20,390 nucleotides of DNA from assembly GCA_036655715.1 (NCBI GenBank), contig JAVVPO010000042.1:1-20390 (forward strand), read 5' to 3'. Positions 15,813 to 20,390 of this stretch are shown piece by piece. The number at the start of each line of letters is the position of its first letter. Positions within the stretch are counted from its first letter, which is position 1. The notes below the pieces were generated by a model. It ran no database searches. It was not told the DNA's origin and was given only the letters and a program-made list of their open reading frames with translations. The position numbers were made by a program, and so were the translations under genes. This stretch comes from JAVVPO01 sp036655715 (lineage in GTDB: Bacteria; Bacillota; Clostridia; Lachnospirales; Cellulosilyticaceae).

Positions 15813-17759
15813 CTATATATTCGCTCTAAAATCTAGTTCAAAAGGAAGTTCTTCCTTTAACTCTTTCTGCTCCTGGATAATCTCCCATAACTGTGAGGTA
15901 AAGCATTCTCCCTCACGAATATCTTCAACTTCTAGATAGCCATTTCCTCTTAAAACCTCTTCCGCCTTTATTACTTCACCACATTTAGCATAGGCTAAAG
16001 CTTCATGTGCTCTGATACGTGTATTTTCTCTCATCTCTTTTGGTAATCCTTCAATAACTTCTAACAAAGTCTCATACGCCTCATAGGTCACTAAAATACC
16101 CATACAATCTTTAGTCAGTCCTACATCTTTCGGCCTTAATGCCATTGCTTTTAGACTGTACTCTATAGCCTTTTCTTTATTTCTAGTATTCCCATAGGCA
16201 ATGGCTAAGGCATGATAATTAAACACTGTATCTTCAAGCGCCAATGCATGTTCTAAGGATACTATTGCTTCTTGTGTTTTATTTCTAACTAACTGATTAA
16301 GCCCTAGATGATACCAAGTGTACCAATTTTCTTTATCCTTCTTTTCTACAGCTTCTTGTAACAATTCATAATAAGTATCTTCCATCATATAAGAAGTTGG
16401 CATCTCATTCCCCTTATGATCACCTAAGGTTTTTTCACGCATAAGTCTTACCCAGTCATTGTGAGTTTCTACACCGCCAAAATCCAAGTGCTCACTTAAT
16501 GTATCTATTTGACTTATTTCTCTTCTATAATTTTCTATGGCACCAAATGCACTGCCATATTCTACAGTTTTTGCCGCTTTAAGTGCTATAGAGCCTCTCG
16601 TATGCACAAGAGTTTCTTCCAACTCGCTAATAGGTAATTGCTCTTCCAAGACTCCTTCGACTTCTTCTCTTAAGGTTTCCCAGTCTCCTCCTACTAGCTC
16701 TGCATTTACCTGCACTGCGCCATAAGCTTCTATCCACTCCCACTCACTTTGCCCCGGCATAGGCAAACAGCCATATTGAGTTTTTGCAAGACCTGCTTGA
16801 ATTTCTATGTAGCTCCCCGCTTGATGTGTTAAGTAGTTTTGCCATCTTCTACTGCCTTGACTTTGCCCCCACACAAAAAGTTTTCTCCCTTGTAATCTAC
16901 TAGTAGAAGTCTGAATCATACCATAACCCTTTTCATCTAACTGCGTAATGTACTTTCTTTTTTCATCTGGTATATCAAAGAAATAATCTACTGTTCTAGG
17001 AATTTTCTTAGGATATGTAATATCTACCTCATCCACTATAGGCATCTCCACTTTATATACAGTCCCATCTCCATTCGTATATGCACTATCTGCATCCACT
17101 ACCAATCTACCCTTTTCAAGTTCTGGTACTGCCATGTTACTCCACCAATACATAGGTACCATCTCTTTATTGGAGTTCACAATTCTCATACGACAAAGTA
17201 AAAACTTTGAGTCTTCTGGTAAAAAGAAATCCATCTGATAGGTTACCTTACGAATTCTTTCATATTCATACATTCTTAGAACACTCATACCATCTACTTC
17301 TAATATACCTACAAATAATTGATCACAAGTAAAAGGTGAATGTCCTATGACCCCTATATTCCATTCGACCCCTCCACTTACCCATGCATTTCGAACCGCT
17401 AGATTACTCGGTCTCATCACATCATTCACATAGAGCAGCTCTTTGCCTGCCACCTTATCATAAAGAGACCATAATCTTCCGCCTAAGCTCGGAATAAAAA
17501 TAGCTTTAATATAATTATTTTCAAGTCTTACACTTTTTATTTCTTGCTCCTCTAGCTGTCTTGTATAGGTATTTTGCTGTGTATAGGGATAAATAGTAGG
17601 TATAGTGCCAAACCCAACCTTAACCGAATCATTATCATCTAATTTACTTACTAGACCATTTTGTAAAATCTCTATTTGTGAAATAAAGGGTACACTCTTC
17701 GCCTCATTCCACTTACTTGCTCTCATTACCACTGTTTCAAAATTTAATACGGTTCCCAT
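15813..17759 (-). CDS. DUF5107 protein with mutarotase-like domain and TPR repeats
   Basis: A 648-residue protein without a signal peptide. Residues about 40-350 match the DUF5107 type, a beta-sandwich of the galactose-mutarotase fold. Recognisable segments are IPSLGGRLWSLYDKVAGKELLY and SGGVEWNIGVIGHSPF; Glu132 and His140 in the latter are candidate active-site residues. The GQSQGSRRWQNYLT and PMPGQSEWEW segments are also characteristic. From about residue 455 the chain becomes helical with TPR-like repeats (WYHLGLNQLVRNKTQEAIVSLEHALAL, then the following repeats). The reaction is not established; a carbohydrate-active role is likely from the fold and from the neighbouring fucosidase system. 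AAGGAGA lies 6 nt before the ATG. It is transcribed alone. Confidence 0.86.
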   Translation of the reverse strand: MGTVLNFETVVMRASKWNEAKSVPFISQIEILQNGLVSKLDDNDSVKVGFGTIPTIYPYTQQNTYTRQLEEQEIKSVRLENNYIKAIFIPSLGGRLWSLYDKVAGKELLYVNDVMRPSNLAVRNAWVSGGVEWNIGVIGHSPFTCDQLFVGILEVDGMSVLRMYEYERIRKVTYQMDFFLPEDSKFLLCRMRIVNSNKEMVPMYWWSNMAVPELEKGRLVVDADSAYTNGDGTVYKVEMPIVDEVDITYPKKIPRTVDYFFDIPDEKRKYITQLDEKGYGMIQTSTSRLQGRKLFVWGQSQGSRRWQNYLTHQAGSYIEIQAGLAKTQYGCLPMPGQSEWEWIEAYGAVQVNAELVGGDWETLREEVEGVLEEQLPISELEETLVHTRGSIALKAAKTVEYGSAFGAIENYRREISQIDTLSEHLDFGGVETHNDWVRLMREKTLGDHKGNEMPTSYMMEDTYYELLQEAVEKKDKENWYTWYHLGLNQLVRNKTQEAIVSLEHALALEDTVFNYHALAIAYGNTRNKEKAIEYSLKAMALRPKDVGLTKDCMGILVTYEAYETLLEVIEGLPKEMRENTRIRAHEALAYAKCGEVIKAEEVLRGNGYLEVEDIREGECFTSQLWEIIQEQKELKEELPFELDFRANI

Positions 17760-17895
17760 TTATAAATCTCCTTCTTATGATCATTTAATAGTCTCTACTA
17801 CTATCATAGAATATTATCATTTTTCATTAAATAGATTATCTTTACCTAAGATTGTACTTTTCCAAAACTTTCTACAAAGGATTTTCTAAATATGT

Positions 17896-17901
17896 TATAA
17901 T
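17896..17901 (+). promoter_or_regulatory. Extended -10 promoter of the soluble kinase gene
   Basis: TGTTATAAT at 17893-17901 is a perfect extended -10. A weak -35 candidate, TCTACA, lies at 17871-17876 with a 19-bp spacer. The kinase ATG follows about 30 bp later, preceded by AAGGAGA. Confidence 0.6.
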
Positions 17902-17931
17902 GTAACTATTATTTATTGTAAGGAGATTGCT

Positions 17932-20019
17932 ATGTATCAAATTTTCGAATGTATTCATGACTCTATTTGCGTCTTAAATAAAGAACAAAAAATTATTTTT
18001 TGCAACAATGCATTTTTAAACCATTTAAAATATGAAGATTTAGTAGGACAATCTCTAGCTGAGATTATCTTGCCTAATCAAAAGTGGTTATCAGAGAGAG
18101 AAACTAGCTTGAATAAAACAATTCTTACACTTAAGTCCCATAGCGGTGATGCGCTACTATTTTGCGTTGACCAAGTTGACTCTACCATAAATGGACAACC
18201 TGTCCATGTTTTAATCCTTCATCCTTATGAAGATAGTTATTATACTAAACAAGACTTAGAAAACTTACTCGATTATTTGCCTTTTCATATTTGGACCAAG
18301 AACACTCATTCCGAATATACTTATATTAATCAAAAATATGCACAGTGGATTAGCCCTAATCAAAATAAACAAGAAATTCTTGGACAACTGGAATGCCTTT
18401 ATTGGAATGAAGACCTTATAAGTTACTTTAACAGAACCGATCAGCAAGTTTTAGAATTCAATAAGGCCATCATCATCCCCGAGGTGCTTACTATTAATGA
18501 TTCCACTGTCCATTGGCAAACACATAAAATTCCTATTTCAAGTCATTCTGATAAAATAGATTCCATATTGGGTCTTACTACTATGACTAATGATAGTAAT
18601 CAAGTAGAAGTCTCCCTAGCTCATGCCAATCGCCAGCTTAATATGCTTTATGACATCACCAAATCTCCAGTTACAGACCTTAATTCCCACAATATTTTAC
18701 AACACCTAAGCACCCTTATTGGTCAGTATTTAACCGCCTGTGCACTCTGTATCTTTGAGTATGATTCTCTTAGTAAAGATCTAGTTTCACGTGCCGTATA
18801 TGGTGATTTCTCTACTATATTCCCTATACAGACAAGAATTCAACTTGATGAGAAAGCCCTTAATATGATAATGTCATTTAGTGATTCTGTTTGTGTCCTA
18901 GATATCTCTCAGATTACTTCATCTGTCCCTTTTTACAATTTTCTAATTGATACCTTCAAAGCACATGATATAAATCATTTTTGTAGCTATCTTATCAAAG
19001 AAGATACTGAGTTATTAGGGGTTGTATGGGTGGGCTATCCCCATACTTATAAGCCTATTTCCGTTCAAGATAATTTTATTCAAACTCTTTGTAGTCAAAT
19101 ACATAGCATTATTAAAAACACTTCATTAATTCAAAAAGCACAATCCGAAAGAAAAAAAAGAGAACTTGCTGAAGCACAAGCTCTTCAACTTGAAAAAGCA
19201 ATGACTATTGAAAGTATGAAAAATGAATTCTTCACAAATATTTCTCATGAACTTAAAACACCTATAAACATCTTACTTTCAACCAATGATTTACTAAACT
19301 ACTTTTATGAAAACAATATGATTTCTACTTCTTCAGATGTAAACTTCTCTAAATATACGGGTATCATCAAACAAAATTCTTATAGGCTCTTACGCTTAAT
19401 CGGTAATTTGATTGATATTACCAAAATAGAAGCTGGCGAGTATCCACTCCAATTAGGTCTGTATAATATTGTTAATATTATAGAAGAAACGACGCTTTCT
19501 ATCAAAGATTATATTGAGTCAAAAAGTCTTCATCTTCTTTTCGATACGGACATCGAAGAGTGTTTTATACCTTGTGACGCAGAGCATATTGAACGTATTA
19601 TGCTTAATCTATTATCTAATGCTGTAAAATACTCTCATTCAGATGATGAAATTTATGTATCTATCACTCATACCTCTACGCTATTACGAGTCTGCGTCAA
19701 AGATACGGGTATAGGCATCCCTTCAGATAAGCTAGATTTCATCTTCCAACGATTCGGGCAAGTCCATACGACCTTATCAAGACCTGCTGAAGGAAGTGGT
19801 ATAGGCCTATCTCTTGTCTATGCCTTAGTTGAAATGCACGGAGGCCATATTAAGGTCGAAAGCACCTTAGACGTGGGTAGTACTTTTACCTTTGAATTAC
19901 CTATTACAACGTCTCACTCTATTTCTGAAGCTATTTCTAAACCAACATCTTCTGTGTGTTCACTTTCTAAAAACTCTATAGAAAGTTGTCATATTGAATT
20001 CTCAGATGTCTATTGCTAA
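17932..20019 (+). CDS. Cytoplasmic PAS-PAS-GAF sensor histidine kinase
   Basis: A 695-residue histidine kinase with no transmembrane segment. Domains in order: PAS (about 1-95, IHDSICVLNKEQKIIFCNNAFLNHL), a second PAS (about 105-220, LPFHIWTKNTHSEYTYINQKYAQW), a GAF domain (about 235-395), a short coiled segment (402-430), HisKA with His439 in NISHELKTPIN, and an ATPase domain with NLLSNAVKYSH, DTGIGIPSDK and GSGIGLSLVYAL. About 35 residues of polar tail rich in Ser follow. It should sense an internal signal, such as redox, a small molecule or light, but no cofactor ligand can be named. No receiver domain or regulator gene lies next to it in the window, so its partner is elsewhere. AGGAGA is 5 nt before the ATG. 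Confidence 0.94.
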   Translation: MYQIFECIHDSICVLNKEQKIIFCNNAFLNHLKYEDLVGQSLAEIILPNQKWLSERETSLNKTILTLKSHSGDALLFCVDQVDSTINGQPVHVLILHPYEDSYYTKQDLENLLDYLPFHIWTKNTHSEYTYINQKYAQWISPNQNKQEILGQLECLYWNEDLISYFNRTDQQVLEFNKAIIIPEVLTINDSTVHWQTHKIPISSHSDKIDSILGLTTMTNDSNQVEVSLAHANRQLNMLYDITKSPVTDLNSHNILQHLSTLIGQYLTACALCIFEYDSLSKDLVSRAVYGDFSTIFPIQTRIQLDEKALNMIMSFSDSVCVLDISQITSSVPFYNFLIDTFKAHDINHFCSYLIKEDTELLGVVWVGYPHTYKPISVQDNFIQTLCSQIHSIIKNTSLIQKAQSERKKRELAEAQALQLEKAMTIESMKNEFFTNISHELKTPINILLSTNDLLNYFYENNMISTSSDVNFSKYTGIIKQNSYRLLRLIGNLIDITKIEAGEYPLQLGLYNIVNIIEETTLSIKDYIESKSLHLLFDTDIEECFIPCDAEHIERIMLNLLSNAVKYSHSDDEIYVSITHTSTLLRVCVKDTGIGIPSDKLDFIFQRFGQVHTTLSRPAEGSGIGLSLVYALVEMHGGHIKVESTLDVGSTFTFELPITTSHSISEAISKPTSSVCSLSKNSIESCHIEFSDVYC

Positions 20020-20030
20020 TACAGGTACAA

Positions 20031-20073
20031 CATAAGGGGCGATTAGTATAACTATTACTAATCACCCCTTATG
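20031..20073. terminator. Hairpin between the soluble kinase gene and the EAL remnant
   Basis: Stem arms 20031-20039 with 20065-20073 (9 bp), one C/A mismatch, then 20041-20048 with 20056-20063 (8 bp) enclose a 7-nt loop. T-runs are poor on both strands, so it may be a weak terminator. It overlaps the end of the EAL fragment. Confidence 0.6.
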
Positions 20074-20300
20074 TGCTTTATAAACTCGTTTGTAGACATG
20101 GGTTTTGCATAATAATATCCTTGTGCAATATCACACCCCATGGTGCGAAGTACCTTTACTTGTTCAATATTTTCTACACCCTCTGCTACTGTTGTTAAAT
20201 CTAATTTTTTAGCCATATGAATGATACTTTCGATAATATCTCTTCCACGCTTATCATCCATGGATTCATTCAAAAATACTTTATCAATTTTTGTTATGTT
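20058..20300 (-). pseudogene. Truncated EAL-domain (c-di-GMP phosphodiesterase) remnant
   Basis: Only the last about 80 residues of an EAL domain are present. KIDKVF, then AEGVENIEQVKVLRTMGC and QGYYYAKPM are the family motifs that normally end the barrel. The frame is blocked upstream by TAA at 20303-20301 and a further stop, so the catalytic EAL motif and most metal ligands are absent. A TTG at 20273 could open a 71-residue frame, but I see no reason to expect a working protein. It looks like the 3' end of a gene whose front was deleted or replaced. Confidence 0.8.
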
Positions 20301-20307
20301 TTAGAAA

Positions 20308-20390
20308 TCAAGCTTTTCTTACGTATTTTCTAATCTCATCCAACAAACCGCGACATAACTTATGTAGATTTGTACAAACTTCACATGACT
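20308..20390 (-). CDS. Possible C-terminal end of an unknown protein, running off the window
   Basis: One minus-strand frame is open from the edge to TGA at 20310-20308, giving about 26 residues. It begins with a cysteine pair spaced CxxC, has a third cysteine, and ends in a basic helix (DEIRKYVRKA). The composition is protein-like, but the piece is too short to classify. It abuts the EAL remnant, which suggests a junction at about 20300. Confidence 0.25.
   Translation of the reverse strand, partial: SCEVCTNLHKLCRGLLDEIRKYVRKA

Noticed and set aside
1..20390. CRISPR array, tRNA or rRNA genes, insertion sequences
   Set aside because: No regularly spaced repeats, tRNA cloverleaf, rRNA segments or transposase motifs were seen on either strand.

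Overview
The window looks like chromosomal DNA of a low-GC, anaerobic Clostridia-type Firmicute, probably in or near the Lachnospirales. This rests on the AT-rich sequence, strong AGGAGG-type ribosome binding sites, rho-independent hairpin terminators, a YesM/YesN-type two-component pair and a MalFG-type sugar ABC transporter. The organism cannot be named from the sequence alone.

Layout. (1) 1-2092: a YjaB-like GNAT acetyltransferase on the minus strand and a Mn-type superoxide dismutase on the plus strand, each closed by a hairpin terminator. They are followed by about 600 bases with no gene. That stretch is not empty: it holds many long perfect complementary segments, two loop-to-distant-strand pairings and a strong plus-strand terminator, so I read it as a large structured non-coding RNA of about 500 nt of unknown family. 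(2) 2093-12243, all minus strand: a tightly spaced run of eight genes. In transcription order these are a cytoplasmic GH29 alpha-L-fucosidase, a lipoprotein sugar-binding protein, two sugar permeases, a YitT-family membrane protein, an M17 leucyl aminopeptidase, a CutC-family protein and an 838-residue multidomain transglutaminase-like protein. (3) 12503-15728, plus strand: a YesM-type membrane histidine kinase and a YesN/AraC-type response regulator, divergent from the fucosidase gene. (4) 15813-17759, minus strand: a DUF5107 protein with a mutarotase-like domain and TPR repeats. (5) 17932-20019, plus strand: a soluble PAS-PAS-GAF hybrid-sensor-like histidine kinase without a receiver. (6) 20058 to the end, minus strand: a decayed C-terminal piece of an EAL domain and the possible tail of another gene.

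How it works together (inference). The kinase and regulator probably sense a fucosylated glycan or related ligand and activate the divergent operon. That operon would import the oligosaccharide through its ABC transporter and remove fucose inside the cell. The fucosidase promoter has a perfect TATAAT but no recognisable -35 box, as expected for an activator-dependent promoter. The same ACAT-N15-ACAT spacing occurs upstream of both the fucosidase and the binding-protein genes. No ABC ATPase is encoded here, so a shared MsmX/UgpC-type ATPase elsewhere would be needed. The peptidase and transglutaminase-like genes at the distal end suggest that the substrate may include peptide, as in glycoprotein or mucin fragments, but this is only contextual.

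The most interesting item is the candidate structured RNA at about 1541-2050.
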